NCBI GenBank assembly: GCA_028564705.1
Contig: JAPXFQ010000127.1
Location: 806,001-870,000, forward strand
Length of the DNA stretch: 64,000 nucleotides
Direction: 5' to 3'
Source: Apricaphanius iberus
Lineage: Eukaryota > Chordata > Actinopteri > Cyprinodontiformes > Aphaniidae
Both the position numbers and the translations under genes were made by a program. Below the pieces are notes generated by a model. The model made no database searches. It was not told the DNA's origin and saw nothing but the letters and a program-made list of their open reading frames with translations. This document shows positions 33,905 through 45,690 of this stretch, piece after piece; the stretch's first letter is position 1; each line of letters begins with the position of its first letter.

Positions 33905-34095
33905 GATATCCTTTTTACTGTTGTGGGCGCATGGGGGTTGGGTTGGTAGGAGGAGGTATAAATGTGAGCATGCTTTTAAATCTGTATGGGGGGGTAGTAA
34001 TGTGGTTTATATGGGGTCATTTGTAATCTGTAAAGCTCTTGAGTTGCTATGTTTGTATGAATATTTATAAATAAAGTTTGATTTGGTTTGAACAA
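33905..34095 (+). mobile_element. LINE 3' end fragment
   Basis: Same 3' sequence as 8645-9100 (aatctgtaaagctcttgag, tataaataaagtttgatt), without coding region. Confidence 0.5.
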
Positions 34096-34166
34096 TCATG
34101 TACTTGAGATGATGTGTTCAGGTGTGATATGCAGTTTCAGTTTTGTGCCAGACACAGCTTTTGTAG

Positions 34167-35528
34167 GTAACAAAGCTCAAATTTGATCAAAATGACTTAA
34201 TTAACTATAGACCGATATCTAATCTTCCCTTCTTATCTAAAATTCTTGAGAAAATAGTTCCACACCAGATATGTGAGCATTTAAACAATAATGCGATGTT
34301 TGAGAAGTTTCAGTCAGGCTTTAGAGCTCATCATAGCACTGAAACAGCTCTGGTGAAGGTTACTAATGATATTCTCATAGCCTCAGACAATGGACTGGTG
34401 ACCATTCTGGTCCTGTTAGATCTCAGTGCTGCCTTTGACACTGTTGATCACAATATTCTAATAGAAAGGCTTCAAAGTGTCGGTATAATAGGAACAGCAC
34501 TAAGTTGTTTTAAATCTTATTTGCATAACAGATTTCAGTTTGTTCAGGTAAACAATAGATCTTCCTCAACCTCAATAGTTACTTGCAGAGTACTACAGGG
34601 TTCAGTACTTGGGCCGATTCTTTTTACTATATATATGCTTCCTATTGGTAAAATAATTAGGCAGCATGGGATAAATTTCCATAGTTATGCAGATGATACA
34701 CAGCTATATCTATCCATAAATCCTGATGAATCCAATCAGTTAGGTAGACTACAGGCATGTCTGGAAGACATAAAAACTTGGATGACTCTAAACTTCTTGC
34801 TTCTGAATTCTGATAAAACAGAAGTTGTCGTCTTTGGACCAGAAGCTCTGAAAAATAAACTACTTAGTCAACCCCTTCACCTAGACGGCATTAAATTAGC
34901 CTCCAGTAATAAAGCAAAGAACCTCTGTGTTATTTTTGACCAAGATATGTCATTTAGATCTCACATTAAAGAAGTCTCTAGGATTTCCTTTTTTCACCTT
35001 AGGAATATTGCAAAAATTAGAACCATCCTGTCCAGGAATGATGCTGAAAAACTAGTCCATGCCTTTGTTACTTCAAGACTGGATTACTGTAACTCTTTAT
35101 TATCAGGTAGTCCACAGAAAACAATTAAAAGTCTTCAGTTAGTCCAAAATGCTGCTGCTAGGATTCTGATGAATATTAAAAGAAGAGATCACATTTCCCC
35201 TGTTTTAGCTTCTCTTCACTGGCTCCCAGTGAGCGCTAGAATAGAATTCAAGATCCTCCTTCTGACATATAAAGCTCTTAATAATCTAGCTCCATCATAC
35301 ATAAGAGACCTGATTGTTCCATATGTTCCTAACAGAGCCCTTCATTCTCAGACTGCAGGTTTACTGGTAGTTAATAGGATTTCTAAAAGTAGAATGGGTG
35401 GCAGATCTTTCAGCTACCAGGCTCCCCTCCTATGGAACCAGCTCCCATGGTTGGTTCGTGAAGCAGACAATTTGTATATCTTTAAAACTAAGCTTAAAAC
35501 TTTCCTCTTTGACAAAGCTTACAGTTAG
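34167..35528 (+). CDS. reverse transcriptase of L2-type LINE (N-terminally truncated)
   Basis: The frame is open from 34167 to the stop at 35526; the first methionine is at 34296. Seen in order: NYRPISNLPFLSKILEKIV, the finger block FRAHHSTETAL, the first catalytic block LVLLDLSAAFDTVDH, VLQGSVLGPILF, the polymerase motif YADDTQLY, then FVTSRLDYCNSLLSG, LHWLPVSARIEFK and the C-terminal LLWNQLPWLVREA. The usual G-x-P-QGSVLGP reads RVLQGSVLGP here, a change at an otherwise constant position. The endonuclease domain is lost, so it cannot mobilise itself. About 450 codons without a stop imply recent insertion. Confidence 0.85.
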   Translation, partial: VTKLKFDQNDLINYRPISNLPFLSKILEKIVPHQICEHLNNNAMFEKFQSGFRAHHSTETALVKVTNDILIASDNGLVTILVLLDLSAAFDTVDHNILIERLQSVGIIGTALSCFKSYLHNRFQFVQVNNRSSSTSIVTCRVLQGSVLGPILFTIYMLPIGKIIRQHGINFHSYADDTQLYLSINPDESNQLGRLQACLEDIKTWMTLNFLLLNSDKTEVVVFGPEALKNKLLSQPLHLDGIKLASSNKAKNLCVIFDQDMSFRSHIKEVSRISFFHLRNIAKIRTILSRNDAEKLVHAFVTSRLDYCNSLLSGSPQKTIKSLQLVQNAAARILMNIKRRDHISPVLASLHWLPVSARIEFKILLLTYKALNNLAPSYIRDLIVPYVPNRALHSQTAGLLVVNRISKSRMGGRSFSYQAPLLWNQLPWLVREADNLYIFKTKLKTFLFDKAYS

Positions 35529-36283
35529 AGATATGTTAATAGGCAGTTAGAGACAGGTTAGACAGGTAGCTAGGAAGAGATAGGTTAATGTTAGTAGTCA
35601 GGTAGAGTGTCCAAAGCTAGGAAGGGATATGAAGAGGTAGAGTAGCTAGGTAGAGATAGATTAATGTAAGCCAAGTAGCGTGTTAGTAGCTAGGTCTCCT
35701 AGTAGCTAGGAGACAGGTTAATGTTAGGAGCTATGCTGCTTTAGGCTAGGCTGCTGGAGGACATTATTAGAGTCAGTTCCTACTTTCTCTCCTACTTCTC
35801 CCCAACTGCATGATGTGCTGTCAGTTCAAGCGCTAACCTGCTTTCTCTTAGTCTCTTCTTACAGTAGGTGCTCCTGACCCGCCCTGCTTGACGACCCTGA
35901 CTAAGATGGCATTGCAGTGACGGAAAGTTCTCCACGTCCTGCAACAAACTTCTGCATCAGTTCTGTTGTTCTTTCTTTGTCTCTGTTCTGTATCTCTGTT
36001 CTGTATTCTCCAAACCACAGACGGTCTCGGCAGATGACCGCTTGTGCTGAGCCTGGTTCTGCCTGAGGTTTCTTCCTGTTAAAAAGGAGTTCTTCCTTTC
36101 CACTGTCTGGCTTCATGCTTGCTCAGTGTGAGGGATTGCTGAGAATTACACGACGCAATCTTCTGTGGTTCTCTAATTTCTACATTAAACATTGTATTGT
36201 AATAACTCTTCTTGTAAAGTGACTTGAGATTACATCTGTTGTGAAACGGCACTATATAAATAAACTGAATTGAATTGAATTGG
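34167..36283 (+). mobile_element. L2/CR1-group LINE, 5'-truncated, with full 3' end
   Basis: Begins abruptly inside the reverse-transcriptase domain and continues to a 3' end of repeated ttgaat units at about 36265-36283, the usual tail of L2-type LINEs. The 3' UTR includes aggtttcttcctgttaaaaa and acttgagattacatctgttg, also found in the solo 3' ends at 42595-42960 and 45960-46310. 5' truncation is normal for LINE insertion. Confidence 0.8.
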
Positions 36284-36999
36284 ATTTGACCTCAAATGAC
36301 CAGAATATATTATTTCACACAACTCTTCTCTCCTACTATAGATTCTGGCAAATATAAAATTATTGTTTATGACTTTCCTTGACCAGTAGCTTCCTTCTTA
36401 AGCCCCTTTCAAAAAGACCATGAAAAACTGTGATTTTCTGAACTTCGCCTGTTTGACCTTCGAGTCCTGAAGCAATCATGTGGCTGCTGTGTGGCTAATT
36501 TTGACCAACTTATTATCACCTGACCCCCTTGTCACAAGACCCTACTCAGGGTAGGGTGTTTCCCTTCAGAATGTCAGGTCGAGTCCATTCCAGCTGCAAG
36601 GTAATGTTGTGGCAAAAAAGTGGTTTATTTGTGAAGACAAAGAAGCTAAAGACGAATGGAATCATCCGCAAATATATCAGAATGTCTATCTAAAAACGGC
36701 TTTACTAATCTTCCCTGAAGGGTAGATTTGAGTAGTATAAAACTAATCATTGTCCTGTCAGCAGGTTTTCCCACCTCGGATGTGGATCTCTGCAGCCCAT
36801 TTAGAGTTGGGCCTCTTTGTTGCTTAAGTATTTATCGTCTCCTTATTGGGTGATAACTCAAATTTTAGTTAAGGGTGAAGAGTCATGTCTTAATAGATGT
36901 GCCAATAACACTTTCATCGTTCCTCCAATATTTGTCATGTTCAATTTACACATCTGCTTAAATCCATGTAGTAAAACTGTATCTTTTTAATTTAGCAGT

Positions 37000-37860
37000 C
37001 TGTTTAAAGGTTAGAGTAATTTCTGAACGAAATAGAGTGAAGGTTATTGCAGTTTCTTTCATTCAGGATAAGTATAACTTCCTGAAAAATGGACCAAGGG
37101 ATTAGGTTGCTTCCAGGGGAGTATTCTGATTACTGAGGGATTTCCAATGATCCTGGAAATGTAGGGATTAGCTGAAGTTTTAATATTTATTTACACAACT
37201 ATGTTGACCTTCACTGAACAGTATATGTACTGTCAATTTTTCCCCCTTCTGCTTCTTCCCAGTTTTTCTTTTTTTTTTCTTCTCTGACATGGCAGAACAT
37301 TGAGTAACTGTATTTAACTTAATTAAAAGCAGTGGCTGACCTGCCCAGATGTTATGTGGGCTCCATCTAAAAGAAGTGTTGACATTCAGTGAATATTAGA
37401 GGCCACCTGCTAGCTTAAACCTTTGGCTTGAGGTGCGATTTGCATTCCTGTGGCCTGTTGCCTGGCATTATTACCGCTCACACTTTACAATTCCATCTAC
37501 TGTTTTAATTCATGGACTCTTTCCAATTCAGCTACATTTCTTTGGAGTCGGAAAAACATCTTTTGCAGTATACCACCGAAAAACACAACCTGTATGACTT
37601 TGATCTCTTTCTCACATTCAAAGAAAAGTGCAACAATGCAAATTCAAAGAGCAGGAACAACTAGCAGTAGTGAATCAGAAATGTATTTCTATTCATCCAG
37701 TCAGTGTGTAACACTAACATGTTAGGGAAGGTCAGGACCCTGGAACTTCAGTTTTCATATTTGATTGATTTATTCCACAATTTATTTGAATTATAAACTA
37801 CCTAGCAACAGTACCCATTAAACATTTTTACATTTTTTCATGTTACAACCACTGAATTCA
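37000..37860. other. intergenic, no secured feature
   Basis: AT-rich. A stretch near 37830 (tcatgttacaacca) resembles the terminal part of Tc1-like elements, but it is too short to call. Confidence 0.35.
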
Positions 37861-37863
37861 ATG

Positions 37864-38380
37864 TACAGCACAGACCAAAAGTTTGGACACACTTTCTCAT
37901 TCAATGCGTTTTCTTTATTTTCATGACTACATTGTAGATTCTGAATTAAGGGCATTAAAACTATGAATGAACACATTATGTATGGAATTACTGTATGTAC
38001 TTAAACAAAAAGGGCGAAATAACTGAATACATGTGTTATATTTTAGATTCCTCAAAGTAGCAACCCTTTGTGCTCTGATTACTGCTTTGCATTCTCTTGA
38101 GCTCCAAGAGGTAGTCACCCGAAATGGTTTTCCAACAGTCTTGAAGGAGTTCCCAGAGATGCTTAGTACTTATTGGCCCTTTTGCCTTCACTCTGTGGTT
38201 CAGCTCACCCCAAATCATCTCGACTGGGTTCAGGTCCAGTGACTTTGGAGGCCAGGTTATTTCACAATTTTTGGAAAAGTACTACATAATTACATATTTT
38301 TCATTCATAGTTTTGATGCCTTCAGTTAGAATCTGCAATGTAAATAGTCATGAAAATAAAGAAAACGCACTGAACCTCTC
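37864..38380. mobile_element. deletion derivative of a Tc1-like element
   Basis: Starts after TA with a terminal repeat containing agaccaaaagtttggacaca and ttctttattttcatgac. The inverse, gtcatgaaaataaagaaaac, is at about 38349-38368. The last 35 bp of the right end are missing where the next repeat begins. The interior retains a decayed reverse-strand piece (ctctgattactgctttgca). Confidence 0.65.
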
Positions 38381-38386
38381 AACCTG

Positions 38387-38640
38387 AGGTCTTTCTGCAT
38401 GGAGTTTGCATGTAGTGGTTTTGCATGTACTGTACAGTGTGGGTTCTCTTCTGGTACTCTAAGTTCCTCCCACAGTCCAAAAATGCATTTTAGAAAAAAA
38501 AATGGTTACTCCAAGTTTGAGCCTAGAAATTATGAATGGCCGTTTGTATGGTTATTTGTCCTGTGGGTCTCTGCCTTTTGATGGAGTGCTACTCTGTCCA
38601 GGGTTTACCTTGCCTCTTGTCCATTAACTGCTGGGATGAG
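38387..38640 (-). repeat. teleost high-copy repeat, reverse copy
   Basis: Reverse complement of the 4755-5105 blocks: tctttctgcatggagtttgc, cctcccacagtccaaaaatg and ctctgtccagggtttacctt. Confidence 0.6.
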
Positions 38641-39663
38641 GAAAATCCCAAATTCTTGCTTTTTACATTGCACTCTGACTGTATGCTTTACACAACCAGA
38701 TTTTATAGCAGTTACAGCTATAAATCTTTTTTTGATATATAAGCATTGCACATCTAGGTACTGATTCTATTTGTTTGCAAAACAGTTCAAGCTCAGTTGT
38801 ACTGAATGGACTGTCAAATAAATAGATACAAAAATGTTTTTATTAAACGTCTGAAATCACATCAAACTTTTATTGTGTAAGGTCAGTTAGAGTAATTAGA
38901 ATTACTTATAGATGCCAAATGATTTCTTTCAGCTTTCCTCTAATAAACATCTAAATGTAATGGTTTGAATCTGTATTTTATTAAGAGGAAACAGACACAC
39001 TATTCAAATTATGATTTATAAAATATTTAAAAAACATATATCCTTTTTCTCTTGTGTCCTAAATATTCATTACTTTGTTGGTCTATCCAATACACCATCG
39101 TTAAAATACATTCAAATTTGTAAATGGAACACAACAGAAGATGTAAATGATCAAGGGGTTTTATAAGCCATTGCATGAACACCAAGTTTCCAATTGCTGA
39201 TATAATTTATTTTATATCACAAACATGGTTATACTTATTGAATGATTACAAAAACAGATACGTCCATGTCAGCAGCTGCTAAAAATATGTGCTTTCATTC
39301 AGTCAGCCTTCGAGCTTTGACCCTTCTAGACCTGGCTCTGTCAAGAGCCACAAGTCCTGGAAGATTGAGGTTGGTTTTTATATAATTTAAACTGTTTCCA
39401 TCAGTAGTGGATGGACACTATTGAGTTAATTCAATTCAAAAAATATGACATAATAGCAACTAATCTTGTCAGACCACCCACAAAGGCAACATATGTGCCA
39501 GAGGCAACTTAGAGATGTCCTGCATGATATGAGAACCAGAGATTAGAGTCATGAATGATGCATTTTATTTTTCCTCTCTTTGAAACACTAGCAGAGTGTC
39601 TTATTAAGGTAAATTCAGCCAAAAAAGAAAGCACAAAAGTTAGAGGAGCTGAAGTCTATGAAA

Positions 39664-39690
39664 ACACACACACACACACGCACACACACA
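39664..39690. repeat. CA dinucleotide microsatellite
   Basis: About 13 CA units with one G interruption, next to the fold-back element. Confidence 0.9.
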
Positions 39691-39692
39691 AA

Positions 39693-40074
39693 CACTGCAA
39701 AAACTGTCCATCTAACCAAGTAAAAAAAATGTTTTTTTGACTGACATTTCAAGCAAGAGCAGACAGTGTTAGTTATTAATCTTATTTTGAATATGTATGT
39801 CTTATTCTTAGAATTCTTAACAAGTGCAAATTGTCTTATTTCAACCTAACCCTTAAAATACTTGATTTAAGTCTAAAGCTTCTGAAATGCCACTGAAATA
39901 AGACAATTTGCAATTGGTAAAAATTCTCCAAATAAGACACATATACTCAAAATAAGATTACTAATCTAACACCTTCTGCTCTTGCGTAGTATGTAAGTCT
40001 CAAAACAAGACTAAAAATAATTTTTAGCTGGAAACAAGATTTGTTGACTTAGTAGATGGACAGTGTTTGCAGTG
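39693..40074. mobile_element. fold-back MITE with long inverted repeats
   Basis: The left arm (CACTGCAAAAACTGTCCATC onward, with agcagacagtgttag, taatcttattttgaatatg and aataagacaattt-type blocks) is repeated in inverse order in the right arm up to GATGGACAGTGTTTGCAGTG. The two arms pair over much of the 382 bp. No coding capacity. Confidence 0.7.
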
Positions 40075-41680
40075 CAATAACAGAAGAAACATAGTAATGA
40101 CAGTTCTGTACTATCTACCTTATGTTTCTTTTATCCATCTTAAATAATTTTGGAAACATTATTTGACTGTTTAGAGAGTATTTCAATTATTTGTAGACTT
40201 TCCTTTTGTAAACCAATTTACATAAACGTAACAATTGCAGTGGGAATGAACTGTTTACATGCCCTAAGAGGACAGTTTGATTGTACACAAATAAACAGAG
40301 ACTGTAAAGCAACTTATCAGAGGAGAATGTTTTCACCAGCGTTTGTCTGTTTGTTAGTTGGCAACGTAAATCAAATCTACCCCGAACCCAAGTGATTCAA
40401 ATTTGGGGGTGCTTTTCTAGTTGAGTTTATGACTCATTAATTTAATATTTAACTGTCAGCCCCATGTTTTGGCAACTTAAATGACAAAGATGATGCTAAT
40501 GTAGATAATATTGTTAGGCACAATGCTAGAAGTCATTGTTAATTTTGTTTAGTAAATATAGTGTTTCATTTGTTTTTCCTGTGTTAACCAGGGATGTCTT
40601 TCTAGGTTTATTTTCGTAGTGTCACCTTCCAGTCCATCCACATTGCAAGTGAAATCGTATCTAATAAAAATGTTGTGCAATTTACCTAATTCATCTCACC
40701 ACATATGGTTCTCCTTATTTGCATGCTGTGGGTGGGCTATGACTTCCATACAGCTCAATCAGTGCTCCTCCAAAGGGAGACCATATGGGTCACATTTTTA
40801 CATGTTGTTTGGTATGACAAGGCTGCAGCAGGACAGCGAGGAATGTGTCCTAACACAGGGCGGCGTAGAAACAGGGTTATACTTGCTTGTTATTCATATG
40901 TGCACAGAGGGGGGAGAGTTCCGTGCTCTCTGAGCTACAACGAACTATTTATGAACCAAGCTGTCGCTTCCCATTAACATTAGACCTGGCACCTGTGGAT
41001 TGAAACACTCTCTGTCTTTTAAGACCATTTCCTTTTCATTTGGCATAAACATTGCATTTAAATGAGCTGGTTAATACTTAAACCTCTTGGCCAATTTGAT
41101 AAAAAAAAAACCACCAGAATCATGTTTCATTATTTTTGCAAGCTCTATAAAATAGATTTACAGTTGATGTTTTCCCACTTTCTCTCCGTTGCATGCCATA
41201 TTTTGGAAAACATATTTTTCTTGACAGCCCTTAAGCATTTAGGTCTTTAAAATTATTTTGTGGTTTTCTGTAAGCAATAAAAGCTTCAAAAATGATACGC
41301 TACCATGTTTGATCTCTTCTTTATATACAGTTAAGCCATGCTGTTTTGCTGCCAATCTGTGGACCAATTCACATCAAAGAACACATAAAACTAAAAAAGC
41401 TTATAGATAAAATTCAAACCAAAGCAGCCAACTAGATTCCTTAGGCCAAAAACATGTCTTAGTTTAGTCATGCTAATTGACTTAATGGCTAAGGTCTTTT
41501 ACTGTACTGCAAAAATGAACTATATTATTAAAATCAGGGCATATCACGGCCTTATCCTGGACAATCAAAGCGAAACATCCACATCATTAAACCGTTAACG
41601 TTTATTGCCAATAATGCAGCCTCTTTAATTAAAACAAACATTGATCTATGAACGTTATGTAAAAAAACACTTACTAATAT
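40075..41680. other. intergenic, no secured feature
   Basis: AT-rich to 40600 and more mixed to 41000. An open frame of about 100 codons at 40619-40933 overlaps another in a different frame and has no recognisable domain. Confidence 0.35.
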
Positions 41681-41688
41681 GAAGTTCC

Positions 41689-42470
41689 TGTGAGTGAAGG
41701 AACTCTTAGTAAAAGAACGAGAGAGATTCCTATTAACGTTTGGAGGTTTATTACAATTTGGACTGATCAAACAGGAGGACAGCAACAAGCACCTCATAAG
41801 AAAGCCTTGATTGTAATTTCTCCCCCTCTAAGGACAATTTCTGCTCAATTTTCTCTATTTCTACAACGTCCAGGCTACCCCCAATCGGAAAATCCCATTT
41901 AGAAATCTAAAAAGTGACAAATTCTAAACATTGCTGCCCATACTTGTCTCGCATTAAACGACAAACAGCACTGTCAGGTGCAGAAAGATTTGATTTTGCT
42001 GAACCCATTGTGCAAAGAAAATGAAACCCAGCAAAAAACTTTTTAAAGCGAAAAAAATATTTAAAGCGAAACAATATCAAAACACAACGTAACAATATGT
42101 GTACAAAGCATCGTAACAACGCACAATCTTACTCTCCACCAGATATCAATGAAAACTGGAAAATGTAATTATAAAGGAACGATTCTCTCTCACCGGGCCT
42201 TGGGTTCCTCCAGATGGCAAACGGGCTCACTAAAAAGGACCAAGCTCCCGCGTCTCCAATGATGGGAGGTCACGGCAGGAAAAGGTTGTTGTCCGGGTCG
42301 TCCAGACGAGTTGGCTCCCCGTGGAAGCCCGCTCCGCAGCAGGAAGCCAGAAAAAAAACATTGGGCGCCAAGAATTGTGAGTGAAGGAACTCTTAGTAAA
42401 AGAATGAGAGAGATTCCTATTAATTTTTGGAGGTTAATTATGATTTTGATTGATCAAACAGGAGGACAGC
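41689..42470 (-). mobile_element. possible LTR-retroelement remnant
   Basis: A 95-bp direct repeat occurs at 41689-41783 and 42376-42470 (starting tgtgagtgaaggaactctta). Just left of the second copy, the minus strand reads TTGGCGCCCAA (42363-42373 on the + strand), which resembles the primer-binding site used with a lysine tRNA. On the minus strand this is the order LTR end then primer site. No gag or pol frame was found in the 590 bp between, so this would be an internal-deletion remnant. Confidence 0.4.
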
Positions 42471-42594
42471 ATCACATCACAGAAAATGCTGAATACTGAT
42501 CTGTCTCAATTGACTCCACCCGGTCTGGTACCCTACTCAGCTATAATGCCCCCTGCTGGATGGGGAGCGTTGGTCCAGATGATGCTCAAAGTCA

Positions 42595-42960
42595 CAGAGC
42601 ATCCTCCATGCTGTCTCTTTTCTGTCTTCTCAGACCCCTAGACGGTCGTGGCAGATGACCGCGTGTACTGAGCCAGGGTTCTGACAGAAGTTTCTTCCTG
42701 TTAAAGGGGAGTTTTTCCTCTCCACTCTCGCTACATGCTTGCTCCGTATGAGGGTTTGCTGAGGAATTGCTGTGGTTGGAGTCTGCATGATCCGGGCACC
42801 TCACGCCGATGACTCAATGCAATCTGCTGGGATTCCTTACATAGAAAACTTAACTGATTGGAATGTTTGTATAATTGTATTGAGATGACTTCTTGTTGTA
42901 AAGTGCCTTGAGATGACATTTGTTGTGAACTGGCGGTATATAAATAAAAGTGAATTGAAT
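42595..42960 (+). mobile_element. L2-type LINE 3' end, solo
   Basis: Matches the 3' UTR of the 34167-36283 element: gcagatgaccgc, tttcttcctgttaaa, aagtgccttgagatgaca, and a gaattgaattt tail. No coding part. Confidence 0.75.
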
Positions 42961-43278
42961 TTCACAACAACAAGCCTATATTGTTTCTAGTAACCCTGTG
43001 TCTATCTACTCTACTGATAAAGTACTACTCTCAGGGTGAAAATCAGAGACTTGAAGGCGCCTTTCTTCTCGATTAGAAATCTGTGAACTTTGTAGACTTT
43101 CAAGGATGTCCAGTCAGAAGAGCCATCTCCATGGTCACGCAGGATGTGGACTATTATTATCAAAACACTCTGACCATGACTTGGGTAAAAGCGTCACTCA
43201 GTAAGACTTTCAAACTAAGACTACAACATTAAGTAAACATGCGTCACAGTTGATTACAAAGTACAGATGAATCATAAC

Positions 43279-43534
43279 TGTCAGGATTCTCACTCCCTCA
43301 TCATCATCCGCACCTGTCTTCAATCTCCAGCCACTCACCTCACGTCCTTATAACCCGTCACCTCCCTTCAGTCAGCGCCGGATCATTACAGGACTTCACC
43401 CCAGATGTACCACTGTGTGTTTTCCCTGCCACCTTTCTCCTGCTGTCTTTGTTCTCGCCATCCAGACCACCAATAAACAACTCTTCACCTTGCTTCTGCG
43501 TCTGGGTCCATACCTCCACGCACACATCCTGACA
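43279..43534 (+). mobile_element. solo LTR with 5-bp target-site duplication
   Basis: A 256-bp unit begins TGTCAGGAT and ends ATCCTGACA (short inverted ends, TG...CA), flanked by ATAAC on both sides (43274-43278 and 43535-43539). It contains a TATA-like TTATAA at 43348-43353 and AATAAA at 43472-43477, with the promoter before the polyadenylation signal as in an LTR in + orientation. It is read as the product of LTR-LTR recombination. Confidence 0.75.
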
Positions 43535-43959
43535 ATAACACTAATTTTTTCCACCACATTCCAAAAGTCCCATAATTCAACAAAAATGTTACATGTTTAT
43601 CTATAAACCAGTGAAATAATATCAACTGGAAAAGGAATAATTGACAGAATATAAGGTTTTACAATCCAATATATTCAGTGTTTAGTAAATAAACTCCAAA
43701 TGTACTTTTAAACTTAGATTTAAAAGTAGAGGGTTCAGTGCTTAGGTCGTCAATGAAGAATACATTTCAAGACATTCAATTATCTGTGGATAAATCCATT
43801 TAGATTATAATACGTACAAATAACTATTTATTTCATTACAGGATAGCCTGGCCAAAGTGGCTGAAGAAGGGCAGTAGATAGATGAGGTTTATTCAAAAAA
43901 ATATTTTCACTTTAAAGGTTAACATGGCACAAGGAGGTCTGTAGTTTAAATCCCAGCCT

Positions 43960-44140
43960 GGGGTCTTCCTATATGAAATTTTCATGTATTTGCTGTATAC
44001 GTGTGGGTTTCCTCAAGGTACTCTGACTTCCTCTGTAAGTCAAAAAACATGACTGTTACATAAATTGTCTCTAAATTATCTTAGGTGTATGAAAGCACAA
44101 GACAGTTTGTTCTGTTCTGCCCTTTGAAGTTGCCAGTCAA
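43960..44140 (-). repeat. decayed teleost high-copy repeat, reverse copy
   Basis: Order of degraded blocks (gtgggtttcctc, ctctgacttcctctg, catgactgtta, aattgtctctaaatt) matches the reverse of 4755-5105. Confidence 0.45.
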
Positions 44141-44299
44141 AGCAACTGCATAAAAAAATCTTATTTTTTTACATTTAGGCAATTTACGTACTTGATATAG
44201 GTACTTGATTATAAATACATATCAAAAATTAAAATGATTAAAATGATTATTCTATGATTTCACATTGTTGAATTGTGGTCCCTTATGACATACATTCTT

Positions 44300-44700
44300 A
44301 CTTAGACGTTAATAATAATAAATTGACCCAGAACAGCGTGGCTAGACGTGCCTTAAAATTTTCAAATAGGGAAAATGTAGAGGTGATGCATAATAGATTA
44401 TTATGGCTAACAGTAGAGCTGAGAATGTTTGGTAGGCTGCCCAGTTCACAAGGAAAATATCTCTGAATTAAGAACCATTCTTTTTGTATACTCAAATTAC
44501 TCTTTTACAAGAGAGACATAGATATGGAACTAAGCATTTATCTTTAATTAATTATGCATTGCCTCCACCTAAAACTAATACAGTAAAGAAATCAGTGATG
44601 TACTGAGCCATTTTTATATGGAATAAACTCCCCGTATATTTAAAGGAGATACGAAAAGAGCAATCATTTAAAAAACAATTAAAAACGGCAATTCTTCTGT
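44300..44700 (+). pseudogene. possible LINE reverse-transcriptase C-terminus relic
   Basis: A frame around 44330-44465 reads SVARRALKFSNRENVEVMHNR, and a later frame at about 44630-44695 has YLKEIRKEQSFKKQLK. Both resemble the end of non-LTR reverse-transcriptase proteins. The link is weak. Confidence 0.3.
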
Positions 44701-45049
44701 GAAAAAAAAAAGCTCTTTAAAACTTTATTTTTTAAACTCTATTGTGTACTAGATTACATGGTATATGATGTTAATTATAAAGTGCTCCATGTATTAATGT
44801 TTTATGATTGTTTATTCTGATGCTTATTTAATGTTTAATGCAATGCATATGGATTGTATGGCATGGAACCCAGGAAGAATTTTTGTTACTGCGGTAATCA
44901 CTAATGAGGATTCAGACTGATGAATTAAAAGAAAAGTACTTCCTGTCTTATTTCTTATTTCTATGTGTAATTCTAACGGGGTGAGTTTTCCTGAGATATC
45001 TTTGTAGTTATGCTTCTTCAGACATAAGCTCAGTAAATACCTCTCTGTC

Positions 45050-45690
45050 TGCATAGGTATAGAGACACGCAACACCGTTATCTGTCAACGCAACGCTCTC
45101 CGTCATGGTACTTAAGCATGGACGGAGTAGTGCCCAAATCTTTAACTATTCATTGAACTTAATGGAGAGCACACGCCTGTGATTGGTTCAAACCAACATC
45201 AGCCCCATATCATCATATCACCCGAACCTTGCTCTAGTCAATGTAATTAGTAGTCTAAGCAGCTTTGTGCACCTGAAGCTTTGTATTGCATGGGCAGTTT
45301 ATGTACCACAGTCTCTTGGGGATTTTTAACACTAGGATGAGCAGAGAAGAGCAAAACAGACTGCTGTATTAGTTAACATGTGTTTTCGAGTATTATATGA
45401 GCTGCACTTGTCGTAAAAACCTATCCAGTCCAATCCAAACTTACTTCCTGTCAGCCATTGCTTCTTGAGTGGATGTGTGTTTACAAGCAAAAGTAAATAA
45501 ACTCTAGTTGACCAGAGACATCACTGCAATGGTAGTCAGACCTGCCAGAATTCTCACCCTGTGCTGTCCTGGTGGGGAATTGCTTTGCAACACTGACACA
45601 CAAACAGAGAAGCATGAAAGGAAATTGTCTCCCTCAAAACATGCACATGTGAGTGCAAACTTGCTGATGGAGAAGTATAAAGAAGGCTAT
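45050..45690 (+). repeat. dispersed repeat, copy 2
   Basis: Diverged partner of 29740-30345, with the same order of shared blocks. Confidence 0.55.

Larger units (their letters stand above)
33440..36900 (-). pseudogene. Tc1-like transposon relic interrupted by LINE sequence
   Basis: 33480-33890 carries, on the minus strand, decayed Tc1 sequence (landmarks ctttgtagaaccaccttttg, cacaacacaatgctg). 36740-36830 carries a later block of the same kind of element (tttcccacctcgg and gtggatctctgcagc). LINE sequence from about 33905 to 36283 lies between. The protein is dead. Confidence 0.5.

Noticed and set aside
34296..35528. 410-codon open frame as a host gene
   Set aside because: Reverse transcriptase with YADD, followed by a typical LINE 3' end.
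39664..39690. CRISPR-like or other regularly spaced repeat array
   Set aside because: It is a simple CA microsatellite; no spaced repeats were found anywhere in the window.
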